From Exiguobacterium aurantiacum (GTDB lineage Bacteria > Bacillota > Bacilli > Exiguobacteriales > Exiguobacteriaceae): a stretch of DNA of 64,000 nt. The position numbers were made by a program, and so were the translations under genes. The stretch covers positions 1-64,000 of the forward strand of contig NZ_MKXO01000006.1 of NCBI RefSeq assembly GCF_001766415.1, given 5' to 3'. The notes beneath the pieces are model-generated. The model had not been told where the DNA came from and did not search any database. It worked only from the letters and a program-made list of their open reading frames with translations. Below, piece after piece: positions 34,747-44,162 of this stretch. Numbering within the stretch: the stretch's first letter is position 1; each line of letters starts with the position of its first letter.

Positions 34747-35727
34747 TCAGGAAATCATCTCCTTTTTTTCTGTCGAATCTTTGAACCATCTGTTTAGTGC
34801 GATGGAACTGTAAAGCGGAATGGATTGCTGTTGAACGATAAAAGCCAATGTGACGAGAAGTGCCGCCTCCGCACCGAACGAGGTTGCGGCGAGACCGATT
34901 GAAATCGATAAATTTCGTAACACGGTCCCGTTGACGAGAGCGATGCCATCGGCTCGGCTCAATCGCTTCACGGCGACCCATGTGCTGATCACGTAATTCA
35001 GTCCGTAGAATAGAATGAGTGCGCCGAGTGCCTGAACTAAAAGAGCAGGATTTTCCAAAATCGTTGTGGCACGCATACTGACGCTCGCAAATACGACAAA
35101 TAACATCGACCATACACTGAGAGGGGCGAAATTCGGCTTAATTGTGCGTTTAAATGTCTGTTCATCGGTCCAGTGCAAAATCAAGACATAAGTGACTTGA
35201 CCAAGAATCATCGGGACGAGGATGATAAGAACAATTGTTTGAAACGTGGCAAGAAGATTGATCTCCACGAGCTGTCCGACCATGCCATATAAGTACCAAG
35301 GGGTTAACAAGGAACCGACTAAAAGACCGATAATCGTCAGCTTGATGGCGACAGAGACGTTGCCTTTTTGAAGCATCGTCCAAGAAATCGTCATTCCGCT
35401 TGTGGGTAATAGAGCCGACAAGGCAAGACCTGCAAACAAGAGAGGCTCGTCTACTAGCAACGTGTGTCCGATGACATACGCGATGGCTGGGATTACGATA
35501 AAGTTTAAGAGTAGGGAGTAACCGACGACGTTATTCCCTCGTCGTGATGTGAGCTCGCTCCATTTGAAACCTACCATCGTCGCATAAATCATGAGGATGG
35601 TCGCAATCAAAATAAAAGGCTGCAACGCTCTCGTATCGATGAGGCTACCGATGGTGAAGCCGAGAAACAGGACAATTGGGACGCTGAGTGTCAAAAATTT
35701 TTGGGGGAGTACATATAGATTACGCAT
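34747..35727 (-). CDS. Bile acid:sodium symporter (BASS) family permease
   Basis: The 326-residue membrane protein has nine to ten helices and the general look of the BASS/ACR3 superfamily, with ALLPTSGMTISWTMLQKGN and VNGTVLRNLSISIGLA segments. The conserved Cys of ACR3 arsenite exporters is absent, so an arsenite role is unlikely. The substrate is unknown; sulfur compounds or organic anions are possible by context only. It converges with response regulator 1 with a 16-bp gap and is divergent from response regulator 2. Confidence 0.78.
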   Translation of the reverse strand: MRNLYVLPQKFLTLSVPIVLFLGFTIGSLIDTRALQPFILIATILMIYATMVGFKWSELTSRRGNNVVGYSLLLNFIVIPAIAYVIGHTLLVDEPLLFAGLALSALLPTSGMTISWTMLQKGNVSVAIKLTIIGLLVGSLLTPWYLYGMVGQLVEINLLATFQTIVLIILVPMILGQVTYVLILHWTDEQTFKRTIKPNFAPLSVWSMLFVVFASVSMRATTILENPALLVQALGALILFYGLNYVISTWVAVKRLSRADGIALVNGTVLRNLSISIGLAATSFGAEAALLVTLAFIVQQQSIPLYSSIALNRWFKDSTEKKEMIS

Positions 35728-35886
35728 ACAAACATCTCCTTGTCCGTCGTTAGAGAATTTATCGCTAACTGACGTGGGTTTTGATAAACTGAAATATACG
35801 ATTTAGGGTATCTGAAGTCAACTGATGAAAAACAAGGAAACGACAAAGAATGGCTTTATATCAATGAATCATAGTTAGAAGTTGAG

Positions 35887-35896
35887 GGGAATTCCC
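35887..35896. promoter_or_regulatory. GGG-N4-CCC operator, site 3 (regulator 2)
   Basis: TTGAGGGGAATTCCCTA (35882-35898) has the core GGGAATTCCC, a perfect palindrome, and shares TTGAGGG and the GGG-N4-CCC layout with sites 1 and 2. It lies about 40 bp before response regulator 2 and between it and the divergent permease. Confidence 0.55.
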
Positions 35897-35934
35897 TACA
35901 TCGGGAACGGTTAATCTAGGGAGAAGGAGGAGTC

Positions 35935-36579
35935 ATGGAAGCAATAACGGTGTTAATCGTAGATGACCATGCGCTCGTTCGACGAGGGCTCAAGTTAATG
36001 TTACAGACTGCACATGGGATCAACGTCGTCGGTGAAGCCGCAGACGGGGCAGAAGCAATCCGATTGGCGATTCAAAAAAGGCCGACCGTCACGTTGCTGG
36101 ATATTACGATGCCTGCAGGGTTGGATGGGTTTTTGACCGCTACTGCTTTGCAGAACGAACATCCGGATGGAGAAATCATTCTGTTGACGATGCATGATGA
36201 GGAGGCTTACGTGAAGCGGGCGTTAGAAATTGGTGTGCGTGGATTTTTGTCAAAAAACACGGATCCCGATGAAATGGTGGAAGCAATCCGAAGTGTGGCA
36301 AAAGGACGGCGTGTGTATCGTACTTATTTGAAGGATGAGGTTATTCGTGGCATGATTCAGCAAAGCAAGAAGAAAGATGCATCGATTTTATCACGTCGTG
36401 AAGAGGAGATCGCTCGTTGTACTGCCCTTGGCTACTCTCTTTCGGAGATTGGGGAGCGGTTAAACATCAGTCCGAAGACGGTTGAGAATCACCGAGGGCG
36501 AATCATGCAAAAGCTGCAACTCAATCATCGACATGAGCTCGTCCAGTATGTCTTGAAAAATCGACTGATGGACGAATAA
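35935..36579 (+). CDS. NreC-like response regulator 2 (orphan)
   Basis: This 214-residue NarL/LuxR regulator is a clear paralogue of regulator 1: VLIVDDHALVRRGLKLML, LLDITMPAGLDGFL, LTMHDEEAY and PKTVENHRGRIM are shared or nearly so. The phosphoacceptor Asp and Lys are present. No kinase gene is adjacent, so it may be phosphorylated by the NreB-like kinase or another. AGGAGG precedes the ATG. Its own promoter region carries GGG-N4-CCC site 3, suggesting feedback or cross-regulation. Confidence 0.9.
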   Translation: MEAITVLIVDDHALVRRGLKLMLQTAHGINVVGEAADGAEAIRLAIQKRPTVTLLDITMPAGLDGFLTATALQNEHPDGEIILLTMHDEEAYVKRALEIGVRGFLSKNTDPDEMVEAIRSVAKGRRVYRTYLKDEVIRGMIQQSKKKDASILSRREEEIARCTALGYSLSEIGERLNISPKTVENHRGRIMQKLQLNHRHELVQYVLKNRLMDE

Positions 36580-36634
36580 ATCGTCGAATTAACAGTCTAA
36601 ACAAACACGACACTCTCACGAATGAGAGCGTCGA

Positions 36635-36913
36635 TCAGAGGACATTGTTATAGAGCGGGGCTTCAGCGCCTGTGCTGATGACTTTCAAATGACGTTCGTC
36701 TTTCACATAGACACTTTTATACGCCACACGTTCATCTTCATAGAACAGAATGACGCGGTTGCCGTCGTTGTCTGTCTCGACTTTCGGTTCATATTGTGCG
36801 ACATCAATCGTCTCTTCGAGCACGCTATACTCTTCGTATGTTGACAGGTCGTCTGCGTTTGAACAGGCGACGAGAAATAGGGAATCGACCATCGCGAGAA
36901 GTGCTTTCTTCAT
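36635..36913 (-). CDS. Small lipoprotein of unknown function
   Basis: The 92-residue protein has a short hydrophobic signal and the lipobox LVAC, so C17 or so would be lipid-modified. The remaining acidic domain of about 75 residues sits outside the membrane. No family is recognised. GGAGAG lies seven bases before the ATG. Host-like composition returns around here. Confidence 0.7.
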   Translation of the reverse strand: MKKALLAMVDSLFLVACSNADDLSTYEEYSVLEETIDVAQYEPKVETDNDGNRVILFYEDERVAYKSVYVKDERHLKVISTGAEAPLYNNVL

Positions 36914-37033
36914 CGTATCTCTCCTTATTTGATAGTCCGTCTATCAAATATAACGTAGATTGACGTCTTTTTCAAAAGTGAATGAAACTTTGATCATTTT
37001 TCTTCGTATAGATTGAACAGAGGAGGGGAAATG

Positions 37034-37411
37034 ATGAGCGGACGTAACATGGCAGTAGCGGTGAGTGTTGGTTTAGTGGCCGCAGCGGTTCTATTCGGTG
37101 TGTCTTCGCATCTATTGTTTCTCATCGCGAGTGTGCTGTTTTATCGGTGGCACCGACGAAAAGCCGGACAGTATCCGACCTCGATCAGAGAACGCTTGTT
37201 TTGGCGCTCTAGTGAGAAGACATGGCTTGTCGCAATCATCGTGTTCATTGTGATCTTCTTAATCGGGTTTGGTGCGACGCGCGTGACGCAATCGACACAA
37301 GAACTCGCACTGACTGCGTTGACGTATTTGTTTGCGACAAAAGGACTGTTCTTGATGAATGAGATACATATGTATGAGCAAGCGGTTGAACAGGAGCAGG
37401 ATGAGAGGTAA
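37034..37411 (+). CDS. Membrane protein of unknown function
   Basis: The protein of about 125 residues has four hydrophobic segments, an arginine-rich loop and an acidic tail. AGGAGGGG lies just upstream of two consecutive ATGs; 37034 gives the better spacing and 37031 is possible. No family recognised. It is followed 170 bp later by another unknown membrane protein. Confidence 0.6.
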   Translation: MSGRNMAVAVSVGLVAAAVLFGVSSHLLFLIASVLFYRWHRRKAGQYPTSIRERLFWRSSEKTWLVAIIVFIVIFLIGFGATRVTQSTQELALTALTYLFATKGLFLMNEIHMYEQAVEQEQDER

Positions 37412-37582
37412 GGCATCTGGCTGTGACAAAGACGAGATGACAGAACGGGTACGACAATAGGCTGAAGCGGACATTCGACGCCGCTCCATCGTGAGATCGA
37501 GTGCAAGTTGTAAGAAAGCTCTTATTTCATTTCACTTTATAATGAAGAACGGAAGGACGTCTGTATCGTGAGGAGGGACTCG

Positions 37583-37984
37583 ATGAGGAAAAAAATATTG
37601 TTTGCGTTTCTGCTCTTTAACCCAATCGTGTTTGTATTGGGATGGTGGAATGGGGAGTTCATCATGATCACGTGGGCAGCGTTCGGTGTTGTCGTGCACA
37701 CGTATTATCATGAGCAACTCGAACGGCTCGACGCCGAGACAATCATATCGCTACAACGGACGGTCGATTCGAAGTTGGTGTCGTCGCTCTCGTTCGTGAC
37801 GATTTTCGTATTTTTTGTCGTCGTCTGGTTCTTTGATGAGATGACCGTTCCGTTACTTGATACGCTGTACGTCATCGTTGGATTGGTGATGGTACGACGG
37901 GGTCTTTTGCTTCGACGCGCCATACTCGATGAAATGATTGATACGACAAATATTGTTTACATGAAGAAAAGCCCGAGCTCCTAA
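37583..37984 (+). CDS. Membrane protein of unknown function
   Basis: The 133-residue protein has about four hydrophobic segments, with two pairs separated by an acidic loop. GAGGAGG precedes the ATG at 37583; the ATG at 37568 is too close to the site. It ends in a hairpin shared with ydiK. Function unknown. Confidence 0.65.
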   Translation: MRKKILFAFLLFNPIVFVLGWWNGEFIMITWAAFGVVVHTYYHEQLERLDAETIISLQRTVDSKLVSSLSFVTIFVFFVVVWFFDEMTVPLLDTLYVIVGLVMVRRGLLLRRAILDEMIDTTNIVYMKKSPSS

Positions 37985-37995
37985 GCCCGGGCTTT
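37968..37995. terminator. Bidirectional terminator between membrane gene and ydiK
   Basis: AAAGCCCG and CGGGCTTT form a GC-rich stem across a 12-base loop, overlapping the stop codon of the plus-strand gene and lying directly after the ydiK stop on the minus strand. Confidence 0.7.
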
Positions 37996-37997
37996 CG

Positions 37998-38207
37998 TTA
38001 TGCAGATTTGTCTGACCCGTCTTTTTTCTCTTTCCGAGCGAGCGTCAAGATTTGGTACACCTTGAAGAAGTCGTAAGCGGCTACGGCGATGATGAAGTAC
38101 GTCCAGAAACTGAAGCCGTACTCTTGCACCGAGTAGTAGGCGAGGACCGTAAACAGAATCCCGAACGAGAGACTGAACAAAAACATGACTTTTAAGTGTC
38201 GCGGCAT
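37998..38207 (-). CDS. ydiK: YdiK-like small membrane protein
   Basis: The 69-residue protein has two membrane helices and a charged tail ending KEKKDGSDKSA. Its place next to the CPBP protease gene and groESL is where ydiK lies in B. subtilis, so the symbol rests mainly on synteny. ATG 38207 has GAGGTGG six bases upstream; a GTG at 38216 lies inside that site. Function unknown. Confidence 0.65.
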   Translation of the reverse strand: MPRHLKVMFLFSLSFGILFTVLAYYSVQEYGFSFWTYFIIAVAAYDFFKVYQILTLARKEKKDGSDKSA

Positions 38208-38223
38208 AAGTGCCACCTCATTT

Positions 38224-38919
38224 CTACATTAGGAATAATACGACCATGACGAGCGCATTGTTGAACGCGTGAATCGCGATCGGGACGATCAAGCGACGCG
38301 TCTTGGCGTAAGCGACCGTGAAGGCGAAGCTCATCGCCACATAGACAAGGATCTTGTTGTCGCCGTGGATGAGTGCGAACAAGAGTGAACTGACCGCAAA
38401 CGCGATCCAAAACCCGAACCGGGCGCTCAAGTTCCCGAACAGGATGTGGCGGAACAAAATCTCTTCCATAATCGGTCCGAGCAAGACGACTGAGAGCGTC
38501 ATGACTGGGACGAGACGGACGATATCAGCGATTTGCTCGGTGTTTTGTGACCCTACGAGATCACCTGATATCGCGGTCTCAATCAGGTTGGCGACGATGA
38601 CGAGCCCGTACTGCATCAAAATCCCGAGCCCGATCCATTTGACCGTGTCGTTTAAGTTCGACTGGATGCCTTGTTGCTTATACAGCTTCAAGTCCGGCCA
38701 AAGCAAGAAGAACGAGATGACGATCGTTAAACTGAAGCCGATTGCGAACCAAAGGCCGGTCGACAGCGGGGTGATCCACTCGGGACGGACTCCACTAATG
38801 AGCAGCGGGAAGAACTGCACGAACGCGTAGAGGAGAATTGGGATGATGTGCCGGATCCGAATGTTAGGCGCCATCGAAAACCGGGTATTTATCGATTGGT
38901 TTGAGTTTAATGTGGCCAA
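38224..38919 (-). CDS. ydiL: CPBP family intramembrane metalloprotease, YdiL-like
   Basis: The 231-residue protein has about six membrane helices and the CPBP motifs: EEILFRH with catalytic Glu and Arg, a later His in ALIHGDNK, and HAFNNAL at the C terminus. These are Rce1-like intramembrane proteases. The TTG start at 38919 follows AAGGAAG. Its position beside groESL and ydiK matches B. subtilis. It is divergent from groES. Confidence 0.88.
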   Translation of the reverse strand: MATLNSNQSINTRFSMAPNIRIRHIIPILLYAFVQFFPLLISGVRPEWITPLSTGLWFAIGFSLTIVISFFLLWPDLKLYKQQGIQSNLNDTVKWIGLGILMQYGLVIVANLIETAISGDLVGSQNTEQIADIVRLVPVMTLSVVLLGPIMEEILFRHILFGNLSARFGFWIAFAVSSLLFALIHGDNKILVYVAMSFAFTVAYAKTRRLIVPIAIHAFNNALVMVVLFLM

Positions 38920-39019
38920 TTCAACACTTCCTTATTCACAAGAGTTAAGCGTTCCTTTTGACCATTGTAACAAATAAGGTCTCTTGACCGCGAGTGGAAG
39001 CATTTTTCGATGTTCCCGC

Positions 39020-39048
39020 TTGCATTTTTCATCGTCTCATACTACACT
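39020..39048 (+). promoter_or_regulatory. Promoter of groES-groEL
   Basis: TTGCAT (39020-39025) and TACACT (39043-39048) are spaced 17 bases. The CIRCE element begins 8 bases after the -10 box, which places it over the transcription start. Confidence 0.85.
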
Positions 39049-39056
39049 AAACAGTG

Positions 39057-39083
39057 TTAGCACTCCATTTTGATGAGTGCTAA
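39057..39083 (+). promoter_or_regulatory. CIRCE element (HrcA operator)
   Basis: TTAGCACTC-N9-GAGTGCTAA is a perfect 27-base CIRCE inverted repeat. HrcA binds it and represses groES-groEL until heat stress. Confidence 0.98.
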
Positions 39084-39132
39084 AACTTACGATACAACGA
39101 TACATCATTCATATTCGGAGGAGGTTTTTTCA

Positions 39133-39417
39133 ATGTTAAAACCACTAGGAGATCGCGTTATCATCGAAGTCGTGGAGAAAGAAGAAAAGACGATCGGAGG
39201 CATCGTGCTTCCTGACACGGCGAAAGAAAAGCCGCAACAAGGGAAGGTCCTCGCAGTCGGCACAGGCCGTGTGACAGACCAAGGCGAGCGGATCGCTCTC
39301 GACGTCAAAGAAAATGATTTGGTCATCTACTCGAAATACGCGGGTACCGAAGTGAAGCATGATGGAAAAGAATACTTAATCGTTCGTGAGAGCGACATTC
39401 TAGCAATCGTAGGCTAA
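39133..39417 (+). CDS. groES: Co-chaperonin GroES
   Basis: The 94-residue protein starts [15 protein letters not shown] and has the mobile-loop region [18 protein letters not shown]. GroES caps GroEL during protein folding. ATG 39133 follows GGAGGAGG; a longer in-frame start at 39070 lies within CIRCE and is rejected. Confidence 0.98.
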   Translation: MLKPLGDRVIIEVVEKEEKTIGGIVLPDTAKEKPQQGKVLAVGTGRVTDQGERIALDVKENDLVIYSKYAGTEVKHDGKEYLIVRESDILAIVG

Positions 39418-39456
39418 GACTCACCATTCTTCAAAACTTTTTTTAGGGGGAAATGA

Positions 39457-41100
<1,644 letters not shown>

Positions 41101-41118
41101 GTCATACGTTCTAATGGA

Positions 41119-41157
41119 AACCATTCATCAGCGAAAGCTGGTGGATGGTTTTTATTT
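41119..41157 (+). terminator. Terminator of groES-groEL
   Basis: AACCATTCATCAGC and GCTGGTGGATGGTT pair across GAAA, followed by TTTATTTT. One G-T pair occurs in the stem. Confidence 0.92.
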
Positions 41158-41161
41158 TGTC

Positions 41162-41204
41162 TTTAACATAAATTTTTAAACCTTAACATAAATTATGTTA
41201 TGAT
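41162..41204 (+). promoter_or_regulatory. Promoter and palindromic operator of the AbiE-like pair
   Basis: TAACATAAATTATGTTA (41184-41200) is a 17-base perfect palindrome. A half copy TTAACATAAATT lies 20 bases upstream and ACATGT follows just before the binding site. A likely -10 box TATGAT (41199-41204) overlaps the palindrome, the layout of an autorepressing antitoxin operator. Confidence 0.65.
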
Positions 41205-41233
41205 TAAAAAAACATGTTAAGGAGGATTCCCCG

Positions 41234-42184
41234 ATGAAATCTTATGTCGAAGAAACGATACATGTTGATTTAGCGGAAGCCAAAATCAAACTCGAGTTGC
41301 CTCTTTCTCTAAAAAACATATATGAGTTTCGCCAATGGACAATCGAGGAACAACATATTCTTTTGGCTCTTCCTCAAACAAATGTGAGTGTCGTAACACT
41401 TGAAAAACATTTGCGGAAATTGAGCAAGACGACGGGTACACCAGTCGTTTTTGGTTTTAACACCTTGTCTACGTATAAAGTGAACCAGATGACAGCAAAA
41501 GGAATTCCTTTTATTCTGAATGAGCAACAAATCTATATGCCGTTTATAGGGACCTTCTTAAGCAAAGCACATCTTCGTGATTTACCGGAAGTGACGAAGG
41601 TTTCTGTTCAAACACAACGGTTACTGTTGCTTAGTATCTATAAAAATTGGGCAAAACTTTCTCTAATAGAGACGGCGCAAAGGTTAGGCGTCTCTCGAAT
41701 GACAGCTTCGCGAATATTTGATGAGTTAGAAGCGATTGATTCATCACTTGTTCATCGGAAAGGAAAAGAAAGGATCTTCTCAAGAAAAGTGGGTCTACAA
41801 ACGTTTTGGGATACAATTTTCCCGTATTTGTTTAATCCAGTGATCCGTGAATATCGATTAGACAAAGAAATTCAAGCCGATACATTCATGAAAAGTGGTC
41901 TGTCCGCGTTCAGTGAATATACGATGTTAAATGAGACAGACTACCCGATTTATGGAATGACGCGCGAAGACGAGAAAGAATATCAGTTGAAAGAACAGAA
42001 AACGATCCGGTCTGATGACACTCCTGTATGTGTGGTTCAAATTGTAAAGTATAAAATAAAGTTGGATACGGCTCACCTGATGGACCCGTTATCTGTCGTG
42101 TTGTCGTTAACTGATGATGAAAAAGCAGACCCTCGGATTGACATTGAAATCGAACGATTGAAGGAAAGGGTGTTACGAGGATGA
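41234..42184 (+). CDS. AbiEi-like winged-helix antitoxin/regulator
   Basis: The 316-residue protein has an N-terminal region of unknown fold and a winged-helix segment at about residues 135-170 (LSLIETAQRLGVSRMTASRIFDEL). It is directly upstream of an AbiEii-like nucleotidyltransferase and overlaps it by 4 bp, the layout of type IV toxin-antitoxin systems in which AbiEi neutralises the toxin and represses the operon. The palindromic operator upstream fits. AAGGAGG precedes the ATG. Identity with classic AbiEi is by layout, not by a firm sequence match. Confidence 0.7.
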   Translation: MKSYVEETIHVDLAEAKIKLELPLSLKNIYEFRQWTIEEQHILLALPQTNVSVVTLEKHLRKLSKTTGTPVVFGFNTLSTYKVNQMTAKGIPFILNEQQIYMPFIGTFLSKAHLRDLPEVTKVSVQTQRLLLLSIYKNWAKLSLIETAQRLGVSRMTASRIFDELEAIDSSLVHRKGKERIFSRKVGLQTFWDTIFPYLFNPVIREYRLDKEIQADTFMKSGLSAFSEYTMLNETDYPIYGMTREDEKEYQLKEQKTIRSDDTPVCVVQIVKYKIKLDTAHLMDPLSVVLSLTDDEKADPRIDIEIERLKERVLRG

Positions 42185-42930
42185 AAGGGTTAAAAACGTT
42201 CAAACAATATTTTCAGGATTATGAAGACCACTACGTTCTAATCGGTGGAGCTGCTTGTGACATTATTTTCTCTGAAGAAGAAGGTTCCTCGTTTCGAGCA
42301 ACAAAAGATTTAGACATGGTATTGATAGTTGAAGTGTTAACACCGGAGTTTGGAGAGCGGTTTTGGTCATTTATCCGTGATGGAAAGTATGAACATTCTG
42401 CAAAAAGCACAGGAACCCCGCAATTTTATCGTTTTGATAAGCCGGAAACCAATCATTTCCCTTTTATGATTGAGTTATTCAGCCGATCACCATTTGAATT
42501 AAAGACTCCGAATCATTTAACACCGCTCCCAATCGATGATACCGTCTCAAGTTTATCTGCGATTTTGCTCGACGAAGACTATTACCATATGCTCGTAGAG
42601 GGACGTAAAACGATTGATGGTGTCGTCGTATTATCTGAACGTTATTTGATTCCCTTCAAGGCAAAAGCTTGGCTCGATTTGACTGAACGTAAGAGACACA
42701 ATCCATCTTTATCTTCACGGGATATTAAGAAACATAAAAATGATGTGACGCGATTGGCATCCCTACTCATCAGCAATGAAGTATGTGAGTTGCCACCCCG
42801 CATTCAAGAAGATATGAATCAGTTCATGGAATTGTATCGCAAAGACCCGACCGACCCTAAGTCGTTGAAACTGCCAATTACGTCGACTGAAATTATTGAA
42901 GTGTTAGACCAAGTGTATCGAACAAAATAA
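42181..42930 (+). CDS. AbiEii-like nucleotidyltransferase toxin
   Basis: The 249-residue protein has the nucleotidyltransferase pattern: IGGAACDII with a GG pair followed by TKDLDMVL holding D43 and D45, the likely metal ligands. The family (AbiEii/AbiGii/DUF1814-like) includes toxins that modify tRNA or other targets using NTPs. It overlaps the antitoxin-like gene by 4 bp and is followed by a terminator. Target unknown. Confidence 0.8.
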   Translation: MKGLKTFKQYFQDYEDHYVLIGGAACDIIFSEEEGSSFRATKDLDMVLIVEVLTPEFGERFWSFIRDGKYEHSAKSTGTPQFYRFDKPETNHFPFMIELFSRSPFELKTPNHLTPLPIDDTVSSLSAILLDEDYYHMLVEGRKTIDGVVVLSERYLIPFKAKAWLDLTERKRHNPSLSSRDIKKHKNDVTRLASLLISNEVCELPPRIQEDMNQFMELYRKDPTDPKSLKLPITSTEIIEVLDQVYRTK

Positions 42931-42971
42931 CAGGAGCGCCGTGAATCAATAAGGCGCTCCTGTTATTTTTT
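42927..42971 (+). terminator. Terminator of the AbiE-like pair
   Basis: ATAACAGGAGCGCC and GGCGCTCCTGTTAT form a perfect 14-bp stem with a 12-base loop followed by Ts, overlapping the stop codon region. Confidence 0.9.
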
Positions 42972-43026
42972 GTTCGAGTCACTAAAAACTATCAGGGATG
43001 GAAAGCGTGGGGAGTTGAAATAGACA

Positions 43027-43899
43027 TTAGCATTCTAAACTCACTATTGCGTCTTTTACGTTAGGTTCTGGAATTTCTAAATATGCGACAGTGGCATTTA
43101 TTGTTCTATGACCTAGAAGTTTTTGAATCATCATCAAATCAACTTTTCGACTATAAAGGGCCATGGCAAAACTATATCGCAACGTTTCACTAGTTATGTG
43201 AAATCCTAATTCTGAAGAGCTGATCCTCATTAAGTCTTCATTTACAAAGTTAGAATTAACAGGTCGTCCACTCGGCATAATAAAAACTAGATTTGAATTT
43301 TGAAATTTAGGACGACTTTTTTCGATATATTGCTTCAAAGCTTGAGCTAAGCGCGTAGTCATAGGTACGATACGACGATCACTTTTATTTTCTTTTTCGA
43401 CAATAATACAGTTTCCTTTAAAATCAATATGATGATTTTTTAAATTTAGGATTTCAGTGATACGTAAGCCCGCATCACCGCCTATTAAATAAATTGTGTA
43501 TAGGGTCTCGTTGCGGGCATAGTATAGAACTTTTTCGAACTGTTCACGGGATAGCCCAGTCTTTTGTTTTGGAGGAGCAGCTTTTGTTTTGATGAGTTTA
43601 AAAGGATTTTTTATAATCCAATCTTCTTTAATTGCGAATGAGAAGAAGCTACTGACTGAACGAATGTATGAGCTAACTGTGTTTTCTGATTTTCCAATTA
43701 GTGAGCGTCGGTAAGGAATCGCATGTTTTGTTTCGGTAATGTCTTGAATGTAAACGACGCCTTTGTCTAAAACAAATTGTTCAAATTGCTTTAATGTATT
43801 TCGATAAGATTTAAGTGTTTGTTTAGATTTCTTTTGATTAAATTCCAAATCATAAAAATAGATGGCGAAGGCGTCACTTAACTTGATTTTCTCGTTCAT
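43027..43899 (-). CDS. Tyrosine recombinase / integrase
   Basis: The 290-residue protein has an N-terminal SAM-like DNA-binding domain (about residues 5-95) and a catalytic domain with R146 in GGDAGLRITEIL, R241 in ETLRYSFA, H264 in LLGH and nucleophile Y273. The usual His three residues before the second Arg is Glu (E238) and the residue after that Arg is Tyr, an unusual active site. It probably moved this island or is a remnant. The gene and its flanks are AT-rich, unlike the jet genes downstream. No att repeats were found by eye. Confidence 0.85.
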   Translation of the reverse strand: MNEKIKLSDAFAIYFYDLEFNQKKSKQTLKSYRNTLKQFEQFVLDKGVVYIQDITETKHAIPYRRSLIGKSENTVSSYIRSVSSFFSFAIKEDWIIKNPFKLIKTKAAPPKQKTGLSREQFEKVLYYARNETLYTIYLIGGDAGLRITEILNLKNHHIDFKGNCIIVEKENKSDRRIVPMTTRLAQALKQYIEKSRPKFQNSNLVFIMPSGRPVNSNFVNEDLMRISSSELGFHITSETLRYSFAMALYSRKVDLMMIQKLLGHRTINATVAYLEIPEPNVKDAIVSLEC

Positions 43900-44162
43900 T
43901 TATTTCACCTCTTAATATTTCGTCTATTCTCCAAAGACCTTATTACTTTTTGGCATAACATAAGAAAGATGAACCTATTGATTTGATTCTCTCATAAAAA
44001 TGAGTAGAAACAATATTACTTATTTACTAAGGATTTTGATTCCATTAAATTTGACCTAACACAAAATTGTTCATCCTCTTCCAAAAATAGGAATTGTCTA
44101 TTTCCGCTCTCATGGATCTGTATTATGCTTAATCATGGAGAAAAGCTGAGAGGAGCAACCGC
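43900..44162. other. AT-rich spacer before the jet operon
   Basis: No gene is visible. The last 15 bases hold the AGAGGAG binding site of jetA, and TATTAT at 44121-44126 is a possible -10 box, but no well-spaced -35 box is seen. The first part is the leader of the integrase gene. Confidence 0.5.

Noticed and set aside
34747-35727. Arsenite exporter (ACR3)
   Set aside because: Superfamily fold is similar but the ACR3 cysteine is missing and no arsR or arsC gene is nearby.
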